A stretch of DNA of 64,000 bases, taken from Gymnopus androsaceus JB14 (Eukaryota > Basidiomycota > Agaricomycetes > Agaricales > Omphalotaceae). Below are positions 49,014-60,298 of the stretch, piece after piece. Below the pieces are notes generated by a model. That model was not told where the DNA came from, did no database searches, and saw only the letters and a list, made by a program, of their open reading frames with translations. Position numbers and translations under genes: made by a program. The stretch lies in the NCBI GenBank assembly GCA_009733575.1, contig ML769546.1, forward strand, positions 22,059-86,058, read 5' to 3'. The first letter of the stretch is position 1. Every line of letters begins with the position of its first letter.

Positions 49014-49973
49014 TTAGAAAGTAGAATAAGGGGGCGGAGGATCCTGAATTACACCGGGACGTTGGAATGTGGGCAAGGGAGTCGTAATGAAGCGCCGGCG
49101 TCGATATGCGAAGATCAACACACTGCTAATCAAAACAAGAAGAATTGACCCCAGAACTGAACATATTATTATTGACAGGGATGTGTGAGGGGCGTTTAAA
49201 GCAGGTGTTGCAGTTGCAATACTCGAGGAAGGAGACGCCGCAATTGTAGTGCTCGACTCGAAAGCAGATGCTGAACTCGAGGAAACTGGCGCAAGATTAA
49301 CGCTGGTAACGAATGAGCAAATAAATATAGCAAACTAAATGGAACTTGTAACTCAACCTGTATCTTGCATAGTCAAAGAGCAGCGTTGTATTCACCGTAG
49401 GAGATGATGCCTTCATGGTGAAAGTGTGTGGGACCTGAACTAGGCCAGTCAACGATAGCACGCTGACATTGTGAATAAATAGATTTGAAAGATCACTCGA
49501 ATGTGTGAATGTTTGCTGGAGAGGCTGCTCGTCCAGAGAAAAAATCAGATCATATGTCGATGTAATTGAAAGATCCGCGTCGTTTGGGATTATGCAATAA
49601 ACGTCCAAAGAGGTACCTCCAACTTGAATCAGAACTTCTCGAGATTTAATAGGGAAAGAACACACACACCAGTGAAATTAAACTGCACGGTTCTAGGATC
49701 GACGTCGGTGGTATGATGCGTAGCGTCCTGCCAAGTGCCCTGGAACGCCTGCTCAACGTCTGGATGAAACGCACATCCAGTGCACGTAGAACCCTGCGTC
49801 CATCCGCTATCTGGTCCAAATACTGGTACCTCTCCAGTAGCCGAATCACCATTCTGATCGTCGATATACTTAAATTCAGTTTGTGCAACAGCAGGAAATG
49901 TAAGGAATGTAGATAGAAAAACTTTCGTCAATGAAAATGTGCAACAAAAGCGATTGCAGAGGCGGCTTTTCAT
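49014..49973 (-). CDS. Receptor-like single-pass membrane protein, tail class c (PPPY), 283 aa (array member 4)
   Basis: Exons 49973-49670, 49616-49358, 49302-49014. Signal peptide (TKVFLSTFLTFPAVAQ), ectodomain TEFKYIDDQNGDSATG, QGSTCTGC, DVYCIIPN, TFSLDG-like strand (here IFSLDE), FDYARY. Exon 3 is short: Ser/Ala stalk, transmembrane helix LSIIICSVLGSILLVLISSV, RRRRF, and a 25-residue tail ending DPPPPYSTF. PPPY is a ligand for WW domains such as those of Rsp5/Nedd4 ubiquitin ligases (established for the motif, inferred here). Highly similar to 52700-53658. Confidence 0.88.
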
Positions 49974-50862
49974 AGAAAGCCAGGATGAGCTGTGAGGTCT
50001 TCTGAGGGTGGAGTGACAAAGGAGGGGAAGTATGCCGAGGTAAACACAGAAGCGGAAGAGAAGATGGTACTGGAGAGAGAGTGGCTCATCAGTTGAGAAG
50101 AAACCATCGAGACCAACATCGAGATGGACTCAACCTCTAGTGCATCGCCTACAAGTTTGAATGAAACGAGGTACTGATCTGCAGAGCTATCATTGGATTG
50201 CTATACTAGGCACGTATGGATACTTTCCTGGCCCTTTAGTCAAGAGTTAGTGTCCTCTGAAGCCTTCATATCATAACTGCCTCAAGTATACCCTAGCATT
50301 TCTCGCAACTCCCCAGCTTCATCATTACTGCAATATTGATATCTTCCTCGTATTTGCCAACTCTCCATGCGCGCGCCACCAGACTTCAAGGCGGTATTGA
50401 GGATACCATTCAGGGTACCTCTATTGATAGCGGAAGATGGGAGAGAATAAAGCGTAATGATCACCGAATGGTGAATTTAATCTCGAAGGCTGGCGGTCGT
50501 AGTTGAGACAAATTAAAGATTGAATGAGCGCCTAATGTGGTCTGCCGGAGTCGGCGGCCGAGCGATTTCAACTGCTCCTTCATAGTTTTTACTCACATCC
50601 TGGTACTTGAATTATCAAACAGATCAAAAAACTCATAGCAATGAGCTTTTTAACAGCAGTGTATACTTATTATACGCACTCAGCACAGCGCGACATGATA
50701 TTCTTTGCATAGTGCACAACTTCTAAATACATTTCCGCCGTTATAGAACTTGAACGACCCAAATTTCAACCACTTATGATCATGCCTTTTTCTGCTTCTA
50801 GTGGTAGTAGCCTCCTCATAGGCCGCGACCGGTTATCCTGGATCTATCAATCTTGTAGTTCT
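49974..50862. other. Spacer between array members; part of a duplicated block
   Basis: No gene. 49974-50466 matches 53659-54171 closely, and 50560-50800 matches 54320-54550 more weakly. Probably promoter of member 4 plus non-coding spacer carried along in duplications. Confidence 0.5.
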
Positions 50863-52128
50863 TCAATGGAGCCACGCCGGTTTTTTCCCTGTCTTTGTGT
50901 CGGGATGAACTATCAGCGATGTCCTCGAAGTTGAGCCATCACCGTTCAACTGATCTGCTGCACCAATGGGACTCGGCGAAAGCACATATTCCACTACTGT
51001 AGCCCTGCGTTGCTCCTCCAGCCTTCTCTGTACCTCTGCCCGTTTCTCTGCCCTCGGATCTTGTACCACTTGCATCACATTTGACGCTCTCCATAAAGCG
51101 TTCTTGGCTGGCGGATCAATGAACGGACGGTTGTAGGGTACCAGTGGCTGGTCTACCCCGGGAGGAGGAGCGGAGTAGAAAGGGTCTATTCTCATCGAGT
51201 CTGGATTGCGGAATGGATTGGTGAAGAATCGTTGACGGATGCGGTGTTTGTAGCGGCGGCAGCAAAAGACGATGAGTATGAGAGTGGGGACCACGAGAAG
51301 GATTCCACCGATAGTTCCACCGATTACCACTGAGTAGTTCGAATGTTTTCCTGCATCGCTGCTAGAAGAGATTGTGGCAGATGGAGAAACATTAGAAGTG
51401 GTTGAAGCTTCTGTAGAAGAACTGGATAACGTGAGCAAATCGGTATCCACACTATAAACATGAGCCTATGAGCTGGACTTTTGATCAGTATAGATTTTGA
51501 GAGACACTCACGTATACCGGGCATAGTCAAATTGCAGCGTATTTGAAGAATTTTCCCCCGTGGCCATAAGCATGGTGAATGTATGGTGAACAGGGGCTAA
51601 GGAGCTCAACGAGAGCACACTGAAATTGTACTGAAATATGTTATCGTGATCACTTTCGTGTTCGAATGTTTGTGAGAGAATCTGGTTGTCTAGATTAAAG
51701 GTAAGATTGTACGTCGTGATAACATCGTTGTTCGACAGATTTGGGAGTATGCAGAAAACGTCCAAGGAAATGCCTACATAAATACGAGACACAGTCAATA
51801 CTCACTGGCAAGGTGCTACAAATCAAAGCGAATCCATACCAGTAAAATTGAACTGAACACTTCGAAGATATCCACCTGCATTGTATGTGGAATCATGCCA
51901 ACTACCCCAGAAGGCCTGCTTTGCATCTGGGTGAATGGCACATTCAGTACATATCGATCCCTGTTCCCATCCTTCAGAGGGCTCATACGTTGGTATCGCG
52001 CCGCTAACAGAGTCCCCGTATTGATCATCGATGTATCGAAACTCCGTTTGTGCAAGTCCAATGAAGGGACAAAATGCGATAATCAAAGTGAAAACGCGCA
52101 AGTGGAGAGGCAGATATTGTGGGGTCAT
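50863..52128 (-). CDS. Chimeric receptor-like membrane protein: class-a ectodomain, class-b tail, 379 aa (array member 5)
   Basis: Exons 52128-51840, 51773-51512, 51451-50863, closed frame. Exons 1-2 are the class-a ectodomain (LAQTEFRYIDDQYGDSVSG, SLDVFCILPN, FDYARYT). Exon 3 is class b throughout: VDTDLLTLSSSS, VIGGTIGGILLVVPTLILIV, CRRYKHRIRQRFF, AEKRAEVQRRLEEQRRA. The intron between them begins like the class-a intron (GTGAGTG...) and ends like the class-b intron (TTTATAG), so the join lies inside the intron at about 51460-51475. Product is a full-length plausible receptor with a swapped tail. Confidence 0.9.
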
Positions 52129-52699
52129 TTCAATGATAGTAATGAAAGACTTTGGATAATTTATTAATATAGGATTAAAGCGATGCCATCTTTGAGATTT
52201 AGCAAGAGATGACGAGGTGACTGAGTCTCGGTCTAACCTATGGATATAGCGTACCAGCAATATCTGGAAACATGATCATTGATTTCCCAAAGCATGAACA
52301 AGCTCAACTTTGGCCTCACCTCAATGATGTTCAACATGTATAAAAACAGTCTGTCCAGAGATCAACATACTGCATATCCTGCGCATTTGGATGATGTCTG
52401 CTGAAGCTGCTCATCACGAGTTGGCACGGTCGAGATGCAAGGAAGCGCTCCATTTGGACGAACAAATAACCTAGTCTAATCAATGTAAATCTGAACGAAA
52501 ATATCAAGACGGGGCTGTCATTTGAGGAAGACTACTTGTACAATAAGGTTGGTATACGTAGTACATACATCTGAGCCGCGACGACGACAGTCGTTCGTCA
52601 GGAGATACTAGTTCGCGTTTTACCGAATCCCAATGTGCAGAAAAATCAGTTAAGGCGGTAGCAGGACCAATGCGCTGAGCCCGAGCACATAAGGATCAG
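52129..52699. other. Spacer; contains the empty site of the foldback element
   Basis: No gene. 52160-52455 matches 47180-47465 up to the single TTT where the 1.35 kb foldback element lies in the other copy. Similarity to 48840 onwards resumes at about 52534. Confidence 0.5.
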
Positions 52700-53658
52700 T
52701 TAGAAAGCAGAATAAGGGGGCGGAGGATCCTGAATTACACCGGGACGTTGGAATGTGGGTAAGGGAGTCATAATGAAGCGCCGGCGTCGATATGCGAAGA
52801 TCAACACACTGCTAATCAAAACAAGAAGAATTGGCCCCAGAACTGAACCTATTATTATTAAGGGTGGTGTGTGAGGGGCGTTTAAAGCAGGTGCTGCAGT
52901 TGCAGTACTCGAAGGAGATTCCGCAATTGTAGTGCTCGACTCGAAAGCAGACGCTGAACTCGAGGAAACTGGCGCAAGATTAACGCTGGTAACGAATGAG
53001 CAAATAAATATAGCAAACTAAATGGAACTTGTGACTCAACATGTATCTTGCATAGTCAAAGAGCAGCGTTGAATTCACCGTAGGAGATGATGCCTCCATG
53101 GTGAAAGTGTGTGGGACCTGAACCAGGCCAGTCAACGATAGCACGCTGACATTGTAAATATATTCATTTGAACGATCACTCGAATGTGTGAATGTTTGCT
53201 GAAGAGGCTGCCCGTCCAGAGAAAAAGTCAGATTGTATGTCGATGTAATTGAGAGATCTGCGTCGTTTGGGATTATGCAATAAACGTCCAAAGAGGTGCC
53301 TCCGACTTGAATCAGAACTTCTCGAGATTTAATAGGGAAAGAACACACACACACCAGTGAAATTAAACTGCACGGTTCTAGGATCGACGTCGGTGGTATG
53401 ATGCGTAGTGTCCTGCCAAGTGCCCTGGAACGCCTGCTCAACGTCTGGATGAAACGCACATCCAGTGCACGTAGAACCCTGCGTCCATCCGCTATCTGGT
53501 CCAAATACCGGTACCTCTCCAGTAGCCGAATCACCATTCTGATCGTCGATATACTTAAATTCAGTTTGTGCAACAGCAGGAAATGTAAGGAATGTAGATA
53601 GAAAAATTTTCGTCAATGAAAGCGTGCAACAAAAGCGATTGCAGAGGCGGCGTTTCAT
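52700..53658 (-). CDS. Receptor-like single-pass membrane protein, tail class c (PPPY), 282 aa (array member 6)
   Basis: Exons 53658-53355, 53299-53041, 52985-52700; recent duplicate of member 4. Same build: signal peptide, YIDDQNGDSATG ectodomain, DVYCIIPN, Ser/Ala stalk, transmembrane helix (IIIGSVLGPILLVLISS), RRRRF and terminal DPPPPYSAF. Differences from member 4 cluster in the second ectodomain exon (for example SNEYIYN against SNLFIHN) and in the stalk. Confidence 0.88.
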
Positions 53659-54559
53659 AGAAAGCCAGGATGAGCTGTGAGGTCTTCTGAGGGTGGAGTG
53701 ACAAAGGAGGGGAAGTATGCCGAGGTAAACACAGAAGCGGAAGAGAAGATGGTACTGGAGAGAGAGCGGCCCATCAGTTGAGAAGAAACCATCGAGACCA
53801 ACATCGAGATGGACTCAACCTCCAGTGCATCGCCTACAAGTTTGAATGAAACGAAGTCCTGATCTGCAGTGGGTTGCTATGCCAGGCAATCATGGACCCT
53901 TTCTTGGCCCTTTAGTCAAGAGTTAGTGCCCTCCGACGCCTTCATAACTGCTTCAAGTATGCCCTAGTATTTCGCACAACTTATCCCCAGCTTCATCATC
54001 CCTGAAATATTTTCTTCCCGATATCTTCCTCGTATTTCCCCACCATGTGCGCGCCACCAGACTTTGAGGCTGTATTAGGATACCATTCAGAGTACTCTCC
54101 GTACCTCTATTGATAGCGGAAGATGGAAGAGAATAAGCGTAATGATCACCGAACGGTGAATTTACTGTTGAAGATCATTTGGCGCTTTTTCTTGGCCTAA
54201 AAGAAACGCGAAATGCTATGGGCCAATGGCTAGTAGTCGCAGTTGGAGAAGCGATTGCATAGCCGCCCAGTGCCGCTGCGGTGCGCTGACCGACTAAGCG
54301 CCTTAGACAAGTCGCGCCATCTCTATCGTCTGATTTCAACCGTTCTTCATAATTTTTATTCACATCCTGGTTTAAAATATCACACAGATCAAACAGACTC
54401 ATAGCAATCCAGCAGTGTATACTATACGCACTCAGTACAGCGCCACACGATATCCTTTGCATAGTGCACAAAACTTCTATAACGGACACATTGCCCCCGT
54501 TATAGAACTGGAACGATCCAAATTTCAACCATTCAGAACATGCATTTCTCTGCTTCTAG
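53659..54559. other. Spacer between member 6 and the SPX-RING duplicate
   Basis: 53659-54171 repeats 49974-50466. No gene seen. The abrupt start of SPX-RING similarity at about 54560 marks a duplication breakpoint. Confidence 0.5.
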
Positions 54560-55536
54560 TACACGGATACCCTCCAATCATTGTCGATAAAGATTGCTGA
54601 CTCTGCTCGACCAGTTTCATCGAATGCGAGTAACTTTCACCCACATTCTATACTATCGCATCCTGGTACTATTAGTTTTCCTTCGATGAGTAACAAGGTA
54701 TGCAACCTTTATATCCGTCTGTGTTACCCTTAGCTGACTCACTGTGTTCCAGAGCGATCTATCCTCGTGGCGGGAGATCTTCCAACTATACATCGAATCC
54801 GAAGTATTCCAGAGCTTAAACGAAGCTAATGCAGGGGAGCAGCCGATTGCAGAGAGTGAGAAGCGGCTAAAGCTATTCGCTGAAAGGATCACTAGTAGGG
54901 GACTGGGCGATAAAAGGAAACTCAAACTAAAGCAAAGTCATGAAGCGCTTCAATCGTTTTTAGAACTGAATATGTTTATTCTGAACGTGAAAAAGGTGGA
55001 CAGTTTCTTTTTTCTTCTTTTACTATAACCCTAACGACTCTTTATAGCTCGAGCAAGCCAACGCCGAAGCTACACGAAAAATCCTCAAAAAGCACGCTAA
55101 ACGAACAGCTCTTCCTCTTCCTCTCGGCGAAGACTATTTCTCACGAGAAATGACACTCATTCCGCACTCGAACGGCTCCTCCTTTGCTTCTCTTCCTCGC
55201 GTCCTCGTACAAGCCCTCGGCGAAACCCTCATCCCCATCATCCCCTCCGTAGACGACTACTCTTGCATCATGCAGAAACGCGGCCAGGGACATTGTCCGA
55301 TGTGTAGGGCACCGATTATGTTGATAACGGATCGATGTGAGTCGTCGGCGGTCTCCTTCCCTTGAACTGAGCTGACGACTTTCTAGCTAATGTCGATTGG
55401 GCTCTGATGAACTTTATGGAAGATTGGTTCCCAGAAGAAACTCATGTCAAGTTGAAGGAGAGCGAGAAGGAGGCTACAGAGGAACATCTCATTGAGATGG
55501 GATTCGATCCCACCCAGAAGTGCGTTATTATGTGAA
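54560..55536 (+). pseudogene. Truncated SPX-RING duplicate with in-frame loss of the RING core
   Basis: Matches the parent gene from the middle of its exon 3 (TDTLQSLSIKIADSA) to the stop, with all introns kept. The 5' half, including the SPX start and promoter, is missing. In the RING exon exactly 75 nt (25 codons) are absent, joining DDYSCI directly to MQKRGQGHCPMC, so five of the eight zinc ligands are gone while the frame stays open. The C-terminal CVIM is kept. No ATG or promoter is evident at the breakpoint. It may be an inert relic or a source of a truncated or antisense transcript. Confidence 0.85.
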
Positions 55537-55765
55537 GATACCCCTGCAAGCAACATACACGCATCATAGTGACTTTTTTTTGCATATTTATTTTGCTTGG
55601 ATTTACTTTTATGCATCATTTATGTAGGGTAGGGTATACACGGTAATAAATACTAGTACAGAACATATTCTACTATTGGATTTGTGAGCTCGTACGACTT
55701 TTGGTTCTAGGGTTGAGATAGGGCTGCAACCTATATCCTGACTTTATCAATATTCTGGTAGTTCC

Positions 55766-57146
55766 TCAATGGAGCCACGCCGGTTTTTTCCCAGTCTTTG
55801 TGTCGGGATGAACTATCAGCGATATCCTCGAAGTTGAGCCATCACCGTTCAACTGATCTGCTGCACCAATGGGACTCGGCGGAAGCACATTTTCCACTAC
55901 TGCAGCCCTGCGTTGCTCCTCCAGCCTTCTCTGTGCCTCTGCCCGTTTCTCCGCCCTCGGATCTTGTACCACTTGCATCACATTCGACGCTCTCCATAAA
56001 GCGTTCTTGGCTGGCGGATCAATGAACGGACGGTTGTAGGGTACCAGTGGCTGGTCTACCCCGGGAGGACCGGAGTAGAAGGGATCCACTCTCGTCGAGT
56101 CGGGATTGCGGAATGGAGTGGTGAAGAATCGTTGACGGATGCGGTGTTTGTAGCGGCGGCAGTAAAAGATGATGAATATGAGAGTGAGTACTAAGCAAAG
56201 GATTCCGCCGATGATTCCACCGATTACTGCTGCGTGGTTCGGATGTTTCCCTGGAACGCTGCTAGGAGAGGTTGTGGCAGATACAGTGTTGGTGGTTTGG
56301 TGCGAGGTGGGAGAGCCGGATGTCGATGTTGAAGATTGTGTGGGCGTTGGAGACAAAGAGTGTGCGGGCGTTGGAGAAATACCGAAAGTGGTTGAAGCTT
56401 CTGTAGAAGAACTGGATAACGCGAGCAAATTGGTATCCACGCTATAATACATAAGCCTGGAATACGCAATGTGAAAAATCAAAGGCACCGACGTATACTT
56501 TGCATAATCAAATTCGATAACTGTGGTTGTCTTCGTAGAGCCTGCTATCATAGTGAATGTGTGCGGAGTCTGGGCCAAATTGCTGAGAGATAGTACGCTG
56601 ACATTGTACTGTATAGTGAAAGAGTCGCCATCATTTATGAACGTCTGCGAGAGTGGTTGACCATCCAAGACAAAGGTCAAATCATAGGCCGATGTGTAAA
56701 AAAGATCAAGATTCGGAAGTATGCAATATACATCCAAAGTTATGCCTGTGAGCAGAGTGAAGAAGAAGGTTAGATTAGTACACCAAGTATCACAGTGACT
56801 TGAACATACCTGTGAAGTTGAATTCGATAGTTGAAGGCTGCTCTGTAGTGTATTGGGTACGGTCGTGCCAGCTGTTATTAAATGTTTTCGAAGCATCAGG
56901 TTGGAAGTTGCACTGTGTTGAACAAGTAGCTCCTTGGTGCCAGGTCGAGGGGTCTGAAGCGTAATAAAGTGGCTGTATTCCAGTAACAGAGTCCCCGTAC
57001 TGGTCATCAATGTATCTAGTCTCAATATCAGCAACGCTGGGCGTAGCGATTGCTAGTATGGCGCCGAGGAGAAGATTCAAGGAAGGTGGGATCCATAAGG
57101 GAAGGAGGAGACAGTGTAGATTTCGAAACCGAAGTGCGGGGGCCAT
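55766..57146 (-). CDS. Receptor-like single-pass membrane protein, tail class b, 421 aa (array member 7)
   Basis: Exons 57146-56810, 56745-56493, 56441-55766, closed frame. Duplicate of member 1, lying next to the SPX-RING duplicate exactly as member 1 lies next to the parent. Signal peptide, YIDDQYGDSVTG, WHQGATCS, FNFTG-ITLDVYCILPN, FDYAKYT; a stalk about 30 residues longer (TPAHSLSPTPTQSSTSTSG); transmembrane helix with IGGIIGGILCLVLTLIF; basic CRRYKHRIRQRFF; same Pro-rich and charged-helix tail. Confidence 0.88.
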
Positions 57147-57543
57147 TCGTGGAGCTAATCGTGGTCAGCACTGAGATAAAAGGGATTGAGTCATTAACGG
57201 CAGTACCTTTGAGCATGCGAGGCCGTAGAGCTCTGGGCTGACTTGAGCCAAGTAGTAATTCTCCTGATTGTTAGCATCGAGTTGCGGCCTCAGTTGTGCC
57301 TGAGGTTGAATCCGTAATCTCAATTATATCAGCTCGTTTCACATATTGCAGAATGGCCTTATTCAGAAAATTGGGGTTTCAATATGGACGTAAAGGAATG
57401 AAAGATGCAATGTTCCCACAGGTCAATGCTGAACCTCTTAAAAAAGATGCAGCCCAACTAATTAGTCTCAAGACTCAAGGCGCTATATGAGAAATGTAAA
57501 TATTATATGATCTAATATAATTAGGTAGTTTAGATATATTTTC

Positions 57544-58615
57544 CTAGTCGGAAACACTCGTATTAAGATGGTTTTCTGAATCGGTAGAGTTTAACTCGCT
57601 GAAGCTTGGCGAAGGATGCAACTGCGTTTGCAACTCTTGTTGCGGTAGCTTCAGCATTTGAACTGATCTCTTCAGTTCGTCAAGCTCCATTTTCAGTTTA
57701 GCACTCCTTGCACTTGAGCTATGAACGAGTGTCGAAGCAGTCGAGAATGTGGTGACCTTCCGTTGTGAATTATGTGTCCGTGGCTCGTGCAACGTTTGCT
57801 GCTGTCAAGTACGATTTATAGGAAAGGGCTCTATCGCTGCTTCAGTATTATCAGTTTTCTGCCAAAGTGCAGTTAAGGCGAAGGGTTGGTTCCTGAAGCG
57901 GCGATATGCAAATAACATTGTGATGATCAGAACGAGAACAATTCCACCCAGAGTTACACCGACTGCAGTTGCAGCTGAGATGGTACGATCTTTAGGCCTC
58001 GCTGGTAAGGGGTGAGATAACGAGCTCGGAGTCATAGTCAAATTGCAGCGTATTTGAAGAATTCTCCCCCGTGGCCATAAGCATGGTGAATGTATGGTGA
58101 ACAGAGGCTAAGGAGCTCAACGAGAGCACACTGAAAGTGTACTGAAAGATGTTCGTGTAATCACTCTCGTGTTCGAATGTTTGCAAAAGAGTCTGGTGTC
58201 CAGATTAAAGGTAAGATTGTATGTCGTGGTAACAGTGTTGTTCGACAGATTTGGGATTACGCAAAAGACGTCCAGGGAAGTGCCTAGAAAGATATAGTCA
58301 ATACTCAAGGACAAATCAAAGCGAATACATACCGGTAAAATTGAACTGTACAGCTCTAGGATAATTATTTGCATCATATGTGGAAACACTACCCCGGTAC
58401 GCCCGCTTTGCATCTAGACGGATGGCACATCCAGTGCATATCGATCCCTGTGCCCGTCCTGCAAAGTGCTCACATGTCGGTATCGCACCGCTAACAGAAT
58501 CTCCGTATCGATCATCGATATATCGGAACTCCGTTTGTGCTAGTTCAGTGAAGGGATACATTGCGGTCTTTAAAGAAAAAATGCGCAACTGGAGAGGCAG
58601 ACATCATGGGGTCAT
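57544..58615 (-). pseudogene. Class-a membrane protein pseudogene (array member 8)
   Basis: Homologous to member 3. Lesions: codon 4 is TGA where member 3 has CGA; the SWHD region is rearranged (AYRGSVSTYD); one base is lost near 58197 in the LDDQTL region (ggtgtcc against ggtcgtcc); the second intron and much of the stalk are deleted so that FDYD runs straight into SELVIS; and the tail has TGA before QQQTLHEP. The transmembrane helix and coiled coil are otherwise well preserved, so decay is recent. Confidence 0.85.
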
Positions 58616-58742
58616 TTCAACGATAGTACTGAAAGGTTTTGCATATTTTATTGATATAGGATCAAAGGCGATGTAATCTTTGAGATTTATTGAGAGACTG
58701 AGTCCCGGTCGACTCATGAATCTGGTAGCAATACCTGGAATC

Positions 58743-59892
58743 TAGGGATCTCCACCGTAACCGTATACGGTTACGGCCGTACAAATTACGGTATCATACG
58801 GTATACTGTAGCACACAGCCCGTAACCGTACAATGGACCAAAAAAGGTGATACGGTACGGGTACGGGTATTTATACGGGTACGGTACGGGTAGTACGGCC
58901 GTATAGTAAAGAAAAAATATAAATAATTTACTGTTACGTATCTACAGTGACTCGTAATGCATCCTCGAATGCTTTACGCTTCAATCTAAGTCGATGCTTG
59001 TATAACATCAGCACCCGAATTGTCTCTGGCTTCAAGCATGACCGACGAAGTGAGATTGTATCCCGGCCCCAATAAGCAAATATGCTAGAGACCGCCACCA
59101 GTAATGGTAGAAGAAATATTGAGAATGCCGAAATGAAGAACAAATAGGGCGACCGAGAAATTGAATGCTTAGTGGTAGGCTGTAGAACACCACGCGTTTC
59201 ACGGCCATTGCGATCTGTAAAAGTATGCAATTTTTAGCTGAATGTTGAGCAAAGTAAGTAAGAGAGATGAAGACATACTTTGAGTAATATGTTCTCGTGC
59301 GAAAGGTGTCATCGCGACACAACACAATTTTTTTGTTCAGACTGAGCTTTCTTTATAGGTATTGGGCTCGGCGTACCAGGGAACAGATCTATGTTTCGAT
59401 TCGCCACTAGGCGGTACATGCAGGGTCAGGCTTCATTAATTTTCGATACACCGATGTAGGTTGGTCAACCTTGGGCATTTCCCTCAAATAGTGGTTGTAA
59501 ACCTTTGCGGAATGATACAAGATAGAAAGTTTTCGCATTACAATGTAAAGGGCAATGTGGTATCAAAGAACTTATAAAAGCCATTGGAAAAATCGTTGAG
59601 CAATGGGCAGTTCAACTCCTGTGTCAACGCCGCCTGTGTCAACGCGCCCTGCACCATTTGTGCGCCACGCCCTTACTACATACAGAAAACCGCAAAAAAG
59701 TGGTCTGATTTTGGGTTTTTACGGGCCGTACATGACCCGTATACGGCCGTATTTGTACGGTAAGTGTACGGTATACTGCAGTGCCGCACCCGTAACCGTA
59801 AATTATCTTCGAGATCCCTATACGGGACGGGTACGGCTACCCGTATACCGTACCCGTAAAGCCGTACTATACGGTTACGGTGGGGATCCCTA
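58743..59892. mobile_element. 1150-bp hAT element with 8-bp target duplication
   Basis: Termini TAGGGATCTCCACCGTAACC and inverted partner; CTGGAATC is directly repeated at 58735-58742 and 59893-59900. The tandem copy of this region has the single CTGGAATC at 63348-63355. Subterminal arms are rich in GTACGG/CCGTAC words. On the minus strand about 59090-58934 reads RDTISLRRSCLKPETIRVLM and a basic tail, the end of a hAT dimerisation domain, so this is an internal deletion derivative of an autonomous hAT. Confidence 0.92.
58934..59090 (-). pseudogene. hAT transposase C-terminal remnant
   Basis: Frame reading SLRRSCLKPETIRVLMLYKH followed by RLRLKRKAFEDALR and a stop, which is the usual end of hAT dimerisation domains. 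Everything upstream of it is missing or scrambled. Confidence 0.7.
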
Positions 59893-60298
59893 CTGGAATC
59901 CCGATTAATCAAGTTTAACCGCACCTCGATGACGTTCACATTAAAGCGTGCGTTAAAAACAGCCATCTACAGATGGCGCATAACAATGAGAACAATGTGC
60001 TAGTCCAGAGATCAGAACGCAATTCGCATACCTTGCGCAGTTGAATGATGTCAACGGATCTAACCTTGACCAATGTAGTTTCAATCCTATCCTGAGGCCC
60101 CTCACGATTTGGCATAGTACAGTCTGTATGCATCAGAGCATATACTGGCAGGAGGAAGAAGGACATTATCAACGTGTAGAAACAAGCGGTTATTATCATT
60201 GGTATACATACTAAGTACGAACATCCGAACCGTGACGGCGACGTTGAGGGCCAGTAGATGATGGTCCACATTAGATGTAGTACCAGGAGAAATATCAG

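Noticed and set aside
54290..54325. tRNA gene on the minus strand (GTCTAAGGCGCTTAG looks like an A-box region)
   Set aside because: No B-box or acceptor pairing at the required distance, and the sequence lies in a duplicated spacer that is not conserved here.
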